Shown here piece after piece: positions 48,915-61,500 of a DNA stretch of 64,000 nucleotides (the stretch's first letter is position 1; every line of letters starts with the position of its first letter). The stretch covers positions 4,798,710 through 4,862,709 of the forward strand of contig NC_018398.1 of NCBI RefSeq assembly GCF_000208865.1, written 5' to 3'. The translations under genes were made by a program, and so were the position numbers. The DNA comes from Neospora caninum Liverpool. Its lineage: Eukaryota; Apicomplexa; Conoidasida; Eucoccidiorida; Sarcocystidae. A model generated the notes under the pieces. It was given only the letters and a program-made list of their open reading frames with translations. It searched no databases and was not told where the DNA came from.

Positions 48915-49845
48915 TGTGGCGGGGAGGGGGGGTTGGTCTGTGGTTTCAGGGCACCGCAAAGGGAAAAGCGTTTCCGAGTTTCGGCTTCTCTGTGATGCAA
49001 ACGCAGCCGAAGCAAATTTGCTCCTTCGTGAAAACTCTTCACTCCTCTCCGCTCTTTTGTTGACACACCGAACTATTGTCTGAACCTGAGACCATGCAGT
49101 GAACGTCAAAACGCCAGAGACCATTACGACTTGCTTGCTTGTACGCTTTTGCTTGCTTCCTCGCGGCACAGAAAGCTTGGAAATGCAGCGGTTCCGACGT
49201 CGAGAAAGGAGCAGGAACAAGAGGATCGAGGCAAAAACAACCCAAACAGAAGACAGAAGCCGATGCCTGTTCTTCCTCAACTTCCATTGTCAAAATGGAA
49301 ACATGAACCGGAATGAGGAAACTGTGCGAAAATAAATTTTGGGCACGGGAGAACGCCTTTCGGACATAGCAATCGACGCACACACCACGCGGAACCATAC
49401 TGGTCACCGTTGTTACGGGCGAGGATCGCACCGGTAGAGCATACACTTTGTGGCGTAGTCATTGAAGAAGAGGAGGCAATGAGGAAGATATAGGTTAACT
49501 ATAAAAGAGACAAAAGGAGGAAGCACACCAAGGACAGGCTGCGTAAAAGCATACTATATACGTACGTACATATATAGGAACACGAAGTAACACGGCCAAA
49601 AAAACTGAAAACGGTGTCGCTCTTCTCTCTTTTGGAGCATGTAGCAAGCATTTCTCTCCTTTCCCTCACGCCTCCCTCCGTTTGTGGGTCCATTTCTGTC
49701 TCTCTTGGAAAAAACGGATGACGCCAGCAGACGGGGAACCAGCCCACATTATACAGAATGAGGAATACGAAACGAACAGTGGGTTGCGAATAGTTGCAAG
49801 TCTGACGAGAACCGCTCACTGCCAAGGACTGCAGCACGACTGCAT

Positions 49846-52089
49846 CTAGAAGAATTCCGCCACCTGCATGCACACAAACACACACCCGACACACACAGAA
49901 GGCAGAGCGCGTCTCGTCCGGGATCAATACAGAGAGATGGCCTGGAGTGTACATACACGAGTCTCGCGAGCACACTGCCGCCTGTGACACACTGCGCGGG
50001 GAGCCTTGTGAGGCCAGGAACGACTGCGTGAGGGACTTTTGCCGCCAATGCCTTCTGGGGGCGCGGCAGCGGGGCACAACTCACCTCCATGGGCATCTCC
50101 TCAATCTGCGTGTTGTAGTGCTTCTCGATCTCCTTCAGCTGCTCCACATCGCTCGACGTCACAAAGTTGATGGCAACACCCTTCCTACCGAAACGGCCAG
50201 ATCGACCGATACGGTGGATGTAGTTTTCCTTCGTTGCAGGCAAGTCGTAGTTGATAACCAGCGACACCTGTTGCACGTCGATACCGCGAGCCAAAAGATC
50301 TGTGGTGATGAGGACACGCGTGGAACCCGATCGGAACTCGCGCATAATCATCTCGCGGCTCTTCTGGTCCATGTCACCATGCATGGACGACACGGTGAAG
50401 TCGCGTTCGGACATCTTGCTGGTGAGGAAATCGACCTTTCTGCGGGTGTTGCAGTAGATGATTGCCTGCAAACAGCGAACAAAACGAGAAGACGTGGAAC
50501 AGGGTCTTTTCACAGCCAACCGTCCCCACACACGGCACAGAGTAGTAGTCTCGGAGAGACTGCGCACAACACAAGTCGCGTGCGAAAACCCCTCGCCAAC
50601 GAAAACGAAACCCAATGGGGGGTGAAGGAAAGCAGCCCGACGCGGACACGATGGGGAAAGCGACCAGAGGCCTGGAGACCCGGAACGGCTTTAGCGCAAA
50701 ACTCCCAGAGGGCTCTCTTCCACCTCGGATGTCAACTCGCTGTCCTCACCTGCGTGATCGTCAAGGTCTCGTACAGGTCACAGAGCGTCTCGAGTTTCCA
50801 GTCTTCCTTCTCGACCGCGACGTAGAACTGGCGAATACCTTCCAGCGTCAGTTCGTCGTTCTTCACGAGAATACGCTTCGGGTCTCGCATGAACTTTGTT
50901 GTCAGCTCCAGAATGTCCTGAGGCATCGTGGCACTGAAGAGGGCGACCTGTACATCAGGCGGGAGCTTCTTGAAGACGTCGTAGATCTGGGACTTGAATC
51001 CACGAGAAAGCATCTCGTCTGCCTCGTCCATAATGAAGAGCTTCATGTCGTCGACACGAAGGTGACGCTTCTCCATCATATCGTGGACACGCCCGGGGGT
51101 TCCGACCACCATGTGGACACCTGCCTTAAGCTTGGCAATGTCGTCGCGAACAACTGTTCCTCCGACGCATGCATGGCATCGAACTTGCAGGTAGTCACCC
51201 AAGGCCAACACGACCTGAGAACACGGCAAAAAAGTGACGCAGGGCGAATGTGGCTACGAAGATGGGGGAACGAGGACAAGGGACAGACGCACGCACGAGG
51301 CCCCCCGGATCTGTACGGACTGGAGCCGTGGGGAGTGCCCCAAAAACACAGGGGGGGAGAAGAAACGAACGGAACAGCAGCGGAGAAAATGTGAAGGGAA
51401 TGCGGTACGTCAAGACACACAAACACACTTTCCGGTGATTCCTGTCCAGCAGAAACTGGTTACATTTCTATCCGGGCTACAAAACCGCAGAGATCACCGA
51501 CCGTCGATTCGACGAAAACATTTGCACACTGTGAAAGAAGCCGCAGAAAAAGGCGTCACAAATGCAGTGAGACGGTGTACGTACACTACAAGAGGTAGCT
51601 ACGGCAGTGGGATCGCAGCAGTGTTCCCTCACTTTTTCCCCCGTCCGGAGAAGGGCGCAGTGCTGCTCCGTTCCCGCCGGATTTGGCGACTTGGTCAGCC
51701 ACGCAAACGGTCCTCACCTTCTGAATCTGCTGGGCCAATTCACGGGTCGGAGCCAGAATGAGAACCTGGCAGTTGTTGATGTTGTAGTCGATGAGCTGGA
51801 GAGCAGCGATTGCGAAAGTGGCGGTTTTCCCCGTCCCCGACTGAGCCTGGCCGATAGTGTCGTGCCTGTCAAGAATAGGCTTGATGCCCCGCTGCTGAAT
51901 GGCCGAAGGTTTCTCGAAACCGTACGAGTAAATACCTCTGAGGAGGCTTTCGTTGAGCTTGAGAGCATCGAACGAGTCTACAACTTCGTCGTAGTTGGTT
52001 TCGATGACTTCGTCGTTGGCTGGAGCAGGCGCTGCGGCCGCTCCCCCTGCCTGTTGCCCCTGTTGTTGCTTATCTTCGTTGTTCTCCAT
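49846..52089 (-). CDS. eIF4A: Eukaryotic initiation factor 4A, DEAD-box RNA helicase
   Basis: Exons (minus): 52089-51718, 51214-50750, 50465-50085, 49863-49846; 411 residues, the usual eIF4A length, all phase-0 junctions. It unwinds 5' untranslated regions during cap-dependent translation as part of eIF4F. After a Gln/Ala-rich head come, in order: the Q-motif region [13 protein letters not shown], Walker [30 protein letters not shown], then in domain 2 [19 protein letters not shown] and [22 protein letters not shown] near the end is typical of eIF4A proper rather than eIF4A-III. Domain 1 is split by an intron after QQIQK. The last coding exon is only 18 nt (VAEFF and stop), joined by a GTGAGT donor at 50084 and a GCATGCAG acceptor. 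Without it the protein would run into intron sequence. Confidence 0.97.
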
Positions 52090-55000
52090 TTTGAACCACG
52101 ATGCTTTTCGGAATTGCCCCGAAACGACGGGAGAAATTCCTGTTTGTGAATGCAGGGCGTGTGTCTTAAACTCCACAACGCGCAAACAAACTCCCCCCAA
52201 ACAAAGTGGAGAGAGATGGGTTGTGCAGGCGTGGGGAAAGAATGCGGGCGGCGGGAGAACGAAAAACGTTTCCACAACGGGCAGTACCGGGCGAGACAAG
52301 ACTCGTGCTCGAAAACGCCAACCGAGGAAAAACACGAAAAACGTCAAACAACAGCCCCACGATGTGACACCATCCTTCGGAACCGTCGAGGAAATGATGA
52401 GTGGCAACGCAGAGACACGAGAAGGGCGAGAGCAGAGAGAAGGCGGAGGCACGCCGCGCGCGCGACGCCAGGCTAAAAACAACCCAGGATGCCATCCCCC
52501 CTTCCACTCTCTCTCCTCCGGTGCTCCCTCCCCCCTTCTCTGACCCGTGCTGCCTCTCCCCTCTCCTTCTTGACCCACGCGCGCGATGTTGTCACTCTCG
52601 GCCCCGTCCTCTCCCGCTTTCGGCGTATACATCGAGTGAACCAAAAGGCTGTGCGACGCCAAGTTCCCACCGAAGTTGCTCACCACCGCGGAGGTAGTCC
52701 CTTTCCGTTGCCTCCTTCCCCGCGGCCCTCACTCCACACAGGCAGAGTGAGAGAGAGCCGTCGCCCCGCAACAACTCCCCTCCACAACGTCTCTCCCCTC
52801 CGTTGCTTGCAGAGAGAACCGCCTCCACGATGCCGCAGGCAGCGCACCCTCTCTTTTTCTGCCGCGTAGCAAAGCGCTGCCGGGTGATTTCCCTGCAAAT
52901 CCTTGGGTTACCCTCAGCCAATCGCACACTGGCTCCGGTCCAGGGGGGGGGGGGGGAGGGGGGCGAGATCATTTGCTGCTGAACAGAGCTCCGTTTTCTC
53001 CCGACGACGACAGGCAGATTCCCACGGAGGAAGACAGCGAAAAGGTGTGGGAGGGACCGTCCCGGGTTTTCGTTCTCGACCAGCCGTATTCCGAGAGCGG
53101 GGCACCAAGAAGGCCTGCAGACTAGACAAGTCGTACAATCGTACAAAAGGAAGACAGTTGACACAGGCGTACTCGCCGTGACCAAACGCGCGAGGGTATC
53201 TCCCCGCAAAACAGTCATTTTCTGTAGGAAAAATATGCGTGGCGAGACGCCTCGACTCCCGAGAGAACGGTTCACGCAGGTGACTGGTTCCTCGCTGGCA
53301 GTCAACAAATCACTTTCCACGACAAGCAGCCTCTAGGTCACTGGACGCCTGCCGGGCGTCTTTCTTTGTACCGGGGCACGTCTTTGAAAACAGAGTTCAG
53401 TCGTGGGAGAGGCGGTTCACTGTAACCGAGTCTTGAGCTTCTGCCACGAACTTCCATGGCACCCGTGCCGACGCGACCCATGACGCCGTGGTATATCGCA
53501 CATGTCTCGATTGGTTACTGTCGAAAGGTCATCGACTCTCGTCTGGAAGCGTAGTACAGGCCGCCTCGCATCGAATCGCGAGATGTCCAGAGAAACAAGC
53601 TTCGGCAATTATCCAGCAAGCCGAAAATACCCGTGGGTGGTAACTCGTGGATAAGAGTTTTGGGCCCCGCAAAAGTCTAAACGTCTCGCGGGCAGAACAC
53701 TAGCCGACAGCTGACCACCCGTATTCAGAAAAGCTTTGGAGTCGTTACTGACCTGCAAGCTACTACGTCGCACAACAAGAGTTCCAAACAACTGGGGAAC
53801 AGACAAACGCGAAGGCTTCCAGATCGCGCGCAGTCTTCGTAAAGGACGGTCACGTAGACTTCTTCCGGATGACAATTCCCACGGTAGCTGACACATAGCC
53901 CACCCGGCCCCGAAAGTATCGGGATAACCTCACACTCCCGCGGGCACTCTGACTCGGTGTCGGCACACGGATACCTTTCACACTTGGCAGAAACAGCTTT
54001 GTTTCGCAATTCGTTTTGTGTCCGGGGATTGGCAATTCCCGATAGATGCCTCAACGACTCTCTTCGTTGCTGCGCAAGAACCCGTACCCACCTCAAAATA
54101 CGGTGGCTAGAGGCACGTCGTGCAGGGTTAAACGGATCGTAGACAAAACATCTTTCAGCGCGAATGAATTGCTTTGCTGCAGGCGACAGAGCATCTTTCG
54201 TGGGGCACTCTGCTTGTCACAGGCGTGTCTACAGGACAAAGAGAGTGGTCACGTGAGTATCAAGGAATTTTCAATTGCAGTGTGTTCTTGGCAGAATCAC
54301 AGGGGTCTATTCACGCCCGTCACAATCGCAAACAGCGGCGCGGAAAAGGAGAACGGAAGCCAAAGGGCCGCGAGGTTTACGGATGAGGCTGGCTCCTTGG
54401 TGCACAGGCAGAAAGGAGCTATCGAGAAAGAAGGTAACATCGTACCCAAAGAGGTTATGCTCGAATGTTGGGGAAACGATTGAAGCCATTTCCACTTTGC
54501 GGAGACAAGACGTAGTGAAAAAAAGGGCAAACACTCAACGGTGATAAACATACTGGCGAACACCGTACGAAGGTTCTCTGACATTTCTTGTCATCTCGGC
54601 AGGAATACGAATCTCAGTGGGTACAGAGAATTTCCCGCAATTCCTCGTATCCGTGGCACTCAACAGGAATCTGTAGCGTATCAGGAAATGAACTACTTTC
54701 CATCCTACGTAGTGACATTCTTGCAGTCACACTTGCAAAAACCAGCTTGTGTGTGTAGGCATGGCTTCGCGTCCATCCGAGGCTCTTCCTCACTGAAAGA
54801 AGTGCACATCCCCGGCGGTGTTCCAGACGAGTCGCCCCGACTTCACACGAGCTTCACTCGACGAGCTCCAGATCTGCTGCATCTCCTTTCTGAAGAGGCT
54901 GCAAATCACTAGAACCCTTCCAACTACGCTCGCTATGCTTCCGCATTCTTGCCGTTTCAATATTTGCACTCGGCCCTGCTGAAGGACTGGTTCTGCTGGA

Positions 55001-55590
55001 GAATGTGCCTGCAGTCTTGGCCGTGGACGCTACGCCACACAGCCCGAGCTCCTTCCTCCAACTGGAGGCAGAACAAAACCTAGTCTGCGAGCCCAGAAGT
55101 GCCGTCGTCTACACAAATCTGTGATTGGGTACCAAAATTGTTAGAACATCTGGGGAAGTGCAACCTTGCCCCAGTAACCACCATCTCTGGAACAAGAAGT
55201 CCCTTGAGTCTGTCTCCTCGGATACAGTTTGAAGATGGAATCTGTTAGCGAGGTCGATTCAGGGAGGTAGTTTCGTATCGAAGGAAAATAATTACGTGTA
55301 ACCATTTGGACGCCCCTCAGTTGTGAAGAGCGCAGTGATGGCGTCAGACGCGTAGACGCCTCCCTGGCTCGGGCTGAAAGGATTCAGCGATGTGTTTGTT
55401 CCACTGTCCACCGCCACTGCGGAACACTACGGGCGCGACAGGTTTCCTGGATGCGTCCTCCCGGCGTTATCCCTGAGTTTGGATCGAGGTTTCCCACTCC
55501 TTTTCAACTCCCTGCACTTTCCTTTTCTCCCTTTGCCCCTTCCTAGACCACGAGAAACGGAGGAAAATAGTGGCGGCGATCCCACAGCCG
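52090..55590. other. Tandem intergenic region (eIF4A 5' side, BRAP2 3' side)
   Basis: 3.5 kb between two minus-strand genes. The first kilobase upstream of 52089 is CT-rich on the minus strand and probably holds the eIF4A promoter and leader. A G-rich tract lies at 52943-52963. Frames of up to 145 codons near 54046-54912 (plus) show no domain and have weak coding character. Nothing else was recognised. Confidence 0.5.
52943..52963. repeat. G-rich tract (G14-A-G6)
   Basis: A near-pure G run about 860 bp upstream of the eIF4A start. It could form a quadruplex, and its length is likely to be uncertain. Confidence 0.75.
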
Positions 55591-58500
55591 TCAAGACTGA
55601 CGTTCAGCCTGGGAGAGAGCGTCATAAAGCCGAGCAAGCTGAAAGGAAGCAAAGGACAAAAGCGGAAGGAAAAAATACGAACCGACAAATGAAGCAAAGC
55701 GGGAGAGACAGTCGGAAGGGGATATTGCGGGAGGCGCTACAGAAACCGCAGAAAGAGAAAAAGCACCCGCAAGACGCGCAATACAGAGAAACGCACCAGC
55801 GGAGGATTCTAAAAACAACTGCGGATGTGCAGCGGAGAATGCCATGACACCTTCCCTCCGGGGACTTCTCCACCGCGCCCGACACATGCTGCAGGCAACC
55901 CATGGGCTGAAAGCTGTCTCCTCCGTCCCCGTGTAGCGACTTTCTCTCTATCCGTTGTCTCCTTCTCTTGATACCTATGATAGCCCCTCTCTGCCCCGAG
56001 AAGACGGGGAACGTTTTCATGCATGCGTCCCTTCAAGTACTGCTCTCGCACGCGCCAGTCATACCTCGGCTTGTAGAGCATTCACGGTGGCATCCAGCAA
56101 TGCGAGTTTCGCTTCATCACCTTTGTCTGTCTTCCGTTTGCCGCCTGAAGAAAGCGGGCCCGAAAAACTGGAGTTGGCCAAAGGCCGTTTGTCTTTCCTT
56201 CCGTCTGTATCTACGCTGAGGCTCGCCTCCTTGGAGGCGTGCGGTCCTGGCTGCGTCTGCTCCGAATTCAAGGGTTCCTTCTTCTTTGCCTTCTTCGAGA
56301 GATGGCTCTTTCGCCTTTCCGCAGCCTTCTTGCTCTTTTTCTCTTTCAGATGCCTCTCCGTTGCACGCAGTTCCTCTGCTTCCCGCCGCGTCGACTCGGG
56401 CTCCATTGACAAGGCCGGAGACACGGCGGATCGAGGAGACACATTCCCTTCTTGAGCGAGTGCTTGCGACCAGGAAGGACGACTCGAGTCGACTGCCTGC
56501 TGCTCGGGCTCCAAAATGCGCGACGCAACCGAGACAACAGAGACAGCAACGGCCGAAGAATGTCGAACTCCCCGCCCGCGTCCTCTGTCTGCGGCCAGAG
56601 GCTCACAAGCCTCGTCGACAGAAGCTGCCATTGGCGGCGCCTCAGACGTCGCTCTCGCTTCCCCACACGAGGCCGTCGCAGCAAGTGTCTCCTGGGTGGA
56701 GACAAAGGACGCAGGCGCCTTCGGCTCCAAAGGACGCGAGGGAGCGAAGAGAGAAGACTCCTCGGGAAGGCCAGGAGCGGACGCCGAAGCGCACGACGGG
56801 GCCTTGGCGGAAGGTGAAAAAGACATGGAGGAAGAGCTCGGGCTCGCAGAGGAAGGGGAGGAACAGGAAGGCGAGTCGGTGGCGGACAGGCGACAGGCAG
56901 AAGAGGCGGAAAGCGAACCCACAGGACCGGAAGAAGACCGAGGGCAGAGCGGAGACACCGCACTCTTCGTTGCGCCCGCCTGCCTCATCGACTCGACCAG
57001 CTGTCGAAGGAAGTGATTCTGTTCGCGAAGGTGTCGGACTCTCTGTTGCGCGGCTTTCATGCGTTTGAGCACGTCTCGCCTGCGACACGCCAAGTCCGCG
57101 AGTTGAACCTGCGCATCCACGCACACAGAGAGCGGCTCAGGGAACTGACCGGGACGCGAAGGAAGGAGAGAGACGGACAAGAAGACGTCTCAACTGTTTG
57201 CACGACGCACGAACGTGACGCGAGTGAATGCGTCGAAGAGCAAAACCAAGGAAAACGACGGAAAAAGAAAGAGTCGACAACGCTTGCAACTCGCAGTTTT
57301 TGCCGACAGAGCCGCGTCAGCTCCTGAGAAGCGCGCGCGTTTCCACCAACCGCTTTTTTCTCCTCTGCCCCCGCCGCTTTTCAAATTTTTCACCCTTGGT
57401 GCACTCCATTCAGACTTTCCTGCCCCGTGAGTATACCCATCGAGTGACGCTGAACCGATGTCGATTTTGTTACCTGCAAACTGACGCTCTGCTCGTTTAG
57501 GCTTTCTGTGGTGGCCGTCGCCATCTCAATCTCCCCGATGAACGCGTTCTCCTCGCTCCTGATTCGGAACTCGTAGATCTCGCGCTGATACGCGAGCTGG
57601 CTGGCGAGAACGCTGTTGAGTTGCTCTTGCCACGTCGCGTGATCCGCGGTGTCTCGAAGAAGCAAAACGTTCATGCCGCGAGTTCCCACGGCGGTTCCCT
57701 CCTCGCGGGACCGGTCTCTCGCGCTCCAGCTGTCAGCGCCCGCGCGCCCTGGGTTTGCGTGTCTTGTGGGCGCGTCGACTGCATGCTGCCGAGTGTCTTC
57801 CTCTTTTCCCGCTTCTTCACTTTGAGCGGAAGGCGAGGGAAGAGACGGCAGCGGCGGCGAAGCAGCGATAGGAAACAAAAAGAGAGAAGACGAGAGCAGA
57901 AGAGAAGGTGGGCCTCGGTCAGTGAAGGAAAGATACGGCACCGACGAGGCGTCGTCTCCTGCCGCTCCCTGGTCCACCCCCACGCTGTCCTCTCCCTGTG
58001 GAGAAGACAGCGACGGAACGATGAGGATTCCTTCCTCTCCGAAAAGGCCTCTCGGGAGACAGGTGAACGGATTATACGGTGGAAAACTCGGCCCGTCGGC
58101 CTCGGCTTCTGGGGTTCTCTCCGCGCTTCTCTCCACCTGCCCTTCATGTCGACTGGCCCCAGCACAGCCGCGAAGGAAACTGTCTCCGCTCGCGCCCTGT
58201 CTCCGCTCGACTCCCGAGAGCCCCTCTCTGTCTCCGCCCTTCGCGGCCTCGTCCGGCCTCCGCTCTTCCCGCCCTCCAGGTCCGCCTGGGAACGGCGGCG
58301 AACGCGCGCGGAAAGGACAGGGAAACAGAGACAAAGCGGAAGAAGACTGATCGGCTTCTGATGGACCGTCAGCCACCGCCTCGTGGAGAAAGTGAACGTC
58401 GTCGTCACCACAAAAGAGCTTCCGCAGCCCTCCTGGTTCCCTTTCTTCTCGCGACTCGACTCTGAAGAGCGGCGGGGGAGAAGTTCCTTCCCCACCTCCG

Positions 58501-61500
58501 AGGCTCGCCCGTCTGTCTTCCTCGCCTTCTCTGGTGTCCGGTTTCCGCCGCTCTTCCTGTCCTGGGTCCTCGCGGTCGAGGTCCCGCGCGAAGAGCGGAG
58601 ACGAAAATGGCGCGAAGGCAGCCGATCCCCGTCGCGGGTCCGACTCTCTCTCCTGTTCTCGCTCCCTCTCCCGGTGCACACACGCGCCGACACGTTTCGA
58701 AGTCTCTGTCCCGCTTTTCCCTTCGCCCGACGGGTTGAGCAGATTGAAGCTGTCTCGTTTCCTCCAGGACAGGGGCGGCGGCGCGAGGGCGCGCAGATAC
58801 CACGACCGCAGAGACGCAGGGGGATGCGACTGCGGCAGAGACTGGTAGGGGAGAGCACAGTAAGACGGATAGGGCGGGACGGACGCCTGCGGCGCGCCTG
58901 ACTCCCTGGCTTCCGACGGAGGCCCCGCGCTTGCAAAGGAAGAGAACGGCGGAGACACTGACGGAGCGGAAAGCGGAGAGAGACGGGAGGAAGAGGCGGA
59001 GGGAAAGGCCGGAGCCGCGGGTCCACGGCGTGGAGATCGCGGCACCACATTGGCGCCTGGAGGGGCCGAATAGTGAGGAACTGCGAGAAAGGAAGAATGA
59101 GACGACGGCTGCGAAGAAAGAGGAAGCGGGGAAGGAAGACCTGACGGGAAAGGCGCCGAAAGAGAAGAAGTCGGGACAGAAGAAGGGACAGGAGAAGGAA
59201 CAGGAGAAGGGAAAGGAGAAGAAGAGAAAGGAAGCGAGAGTGACTCGGAAGCATCATCCAGAGACGTGCAAGGGAGAGGCAAGGCAGAGCAGACAGAAGA
59301 GAGAGATGCATCAGGAGGGCTAGCCAAGGGAAGCTGCGACTCTTTGCCGAGATCGACAGGAGAAAGGCACACGTAGCTGGACGAGGAGAAGAACGCGTCA
59401 GGTCGCCAGTGCGGCGGGCGTGAGGTGGCGGGGGTCAGATTCGCCCCCGCGGAGACAGGAAAAGAATCGAGGGAAGACCCGTGTCGATCTGCAGGAGCGA
59501 CGAAGGCGGGACACTGGGGTGCATAGAGAGAAGGCAGAGGAACGCACGGCGGCTGCGCAGGAGACACTGCACTTCGGTCGGGCGCAGACGCAGGCTCCGA
59601 CGAAGGCCGATCCGGCCACGAAGGCAGAAGAGCCTCCGTCGAAGAGGATCTGACGAAAGCAGCAGAGACACCCGACGCTGGGAGGCGACAGAGGGCCTGG
59701 TTGGCCTCCACAGGCTGCTGCCGCAAGAGAGAGGGCGAAGCAGTGGGGGAGTAAGGGGAAGAGATCGACGCCGTTTTCCGTTCCTCGCCGGACAAAGACG
59801 ACTGCGGAGTTGAACACGCAGAGCAGAAGGAGTAGACGGAGACGCAGTCTTCTCGGCCCCCCCTGGGCTGCGAGACACCGTACCGCCTCGCTCCTCGCTG
59901 GCTCGCCCCGTCTCCCGTTCGCGCTTCGTCTCTGCTCGCCTGCGTCCAAGAAAGAAACGCTAGGGGGTTCTCGCTGTCTCTTGGAGGTTGAGGAAGATAA
60001 GCAAACAACGGCGAAGGCCACACATCAGCGTCCATGGCACTGCCTTCACGCGCGTTTCCGGGTACCCACTCCCCCCGGGAGTCACTGGGGCTATGATACC
60101 TGTTGCATGGCCCCTCCCACGCAGATCGTCTTCCCGTCGCGTCCTCCGAGACTCTTCCGGTCTCTTCCCCCAGCCTAGCCGCGACTGGAGAGAGCTTGTC
60201 CTCTCCGCGTCCGCCTGTCTCTTGCCCCGTCTTCACGGAGAATTCGAGCGCCGCCTCGCCTCGCTCGCCGCTCGCACAAATGCTTCGGCCTGCTGCGGCC
60301 TCCCCTGCGGAGTGCGAGACCTCGGGCTGCATGCGCACCGCGCGCGCCTCGGAAGGCAGGAAATCCGCGCCGCGTGCAGCAGAGGGGACAAGAGACCCGC
60401 CTGGCGTCTCGGACCGGAAAGCGCGAGGCGGAACGAACCGGTCAGAAAAAGAGGGTGACGAGAGAGGGAAACTCAAGGAATCGCGCTCGGTGGGGAGGCC
60501 GAGATCCGCGGCCTTCCCCCTGGAGATGCCTGGAAGAACTCGCGCCTCTCCGGCCGAAAGCGGCGACAGCGCAGACGAAAAAGCGGAACTGGGCTGTCTC
60601 TGGAGTCGGTGGAGATCCGAGTTGGAGCCTCCTGTCTGCTCTCGGCGATTGTCGCCACTGACCGTGTCCTGGACCTGACAGGGTTGAACCTCCTGTCCCT
60701 CGCCTGTCTCTCTCGTCTGCGTCTCTCGTGCCGTCGCCTCTTCCCGCGCGGCGCCCGCAGAGCGGAGAGAAGCAGAGACAGCCGAGAAGGAAGAGGCGGA
60801 ACAGAGAGGAGAACCGGGATAAGGAAGAGGCGAGAGACTTGGGAGAGAAGGATTTGGCAGAGCAGTATGTCGAGGGTCTGGGACGGGAAACATTGCAGGG
60901 TAGGGCGCGTCTCTCTTCCCTGCACTCGGCAACGTGACGCCGGCGCTGATGCGTCGTGGTCGGGTGAGGTTGAAGAGAAGCGAGCGAGGCGAAGCGAAGG
61001 GAGAGAGAGGATAATGGGGAAAGCGAGGCAGCGCAGGTGCACGCGAGAAGAGAGGAAAGCGCGACTCCGAGGCAGACAGGGTGTACGGACACGCGGGACT
61101 GGTAGGGTCGTTCTCCGGAGACGCCTCAGGCGTGGAGACATGCGCCGCAGGACGAGGTGCGAGCACCAAAGAAGGCAGAGAAGAAGACGCAAGAGGAAGA
61201 AGCAGACGATGGACAAACACATCTCCCCTGTAGTCCCAGATGCGCCCAGAAGGCAAGTGGAGACAAAACCGATGACGCGTAGCCGCGCTGTGAGCCTTCG
61301 CATGGCCAAGGCGATACCGACCACAGCCTGCAAAGCATGCACAGAGGAGCAAGGAAACCCGCATCGAGAGAAACCGAGTGAACGGGGAGAGAAAAAGCGA
61401 GGGAAACACGCAGAGGGAGACAACGAAACCGCCAAAAACATACACGCACATACGCACATACTCAAATACATACCCGGACACACACATTCGTATGATATAC

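Larger units (their letters stand above)
43825..49845. other. Convergent intergenic region between PPR and eIF4A genes
   Basis: 6 kb between two stop codons facing each other, so at least both 3' untranslated regions lie here. Frames of up to 283 codons (43995-44846 plus) are Cys/Arg/Ser-rich, have no domain and face equally long frames on the other strand. From about 46900 base composition becomes more AT-rich and frames become shorter. Minor repeats are a 13-bp direct repeat at 48889-48914 and an imperfect pair at 47078-47136. No tRNA or transposon was identified. Confidence 0.5.

Noticed and set aside
56059..56065. In-frame TGA at 56061-56059 as the end of BRAP2
   Set aside because: The stop lies in GTATGA, which works as a splice donor. 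The acceptor at 55639 opens a 48-nt exon that continues the same helix in phase and ends in its own stop.
57671..59311. 546-codon minus frame within the BRAP2 long exon
   Set aside because: It is a shifted frame of low-complexity coding DNA. The BRAP2 frame is fixed by conserved motifs at both ends.
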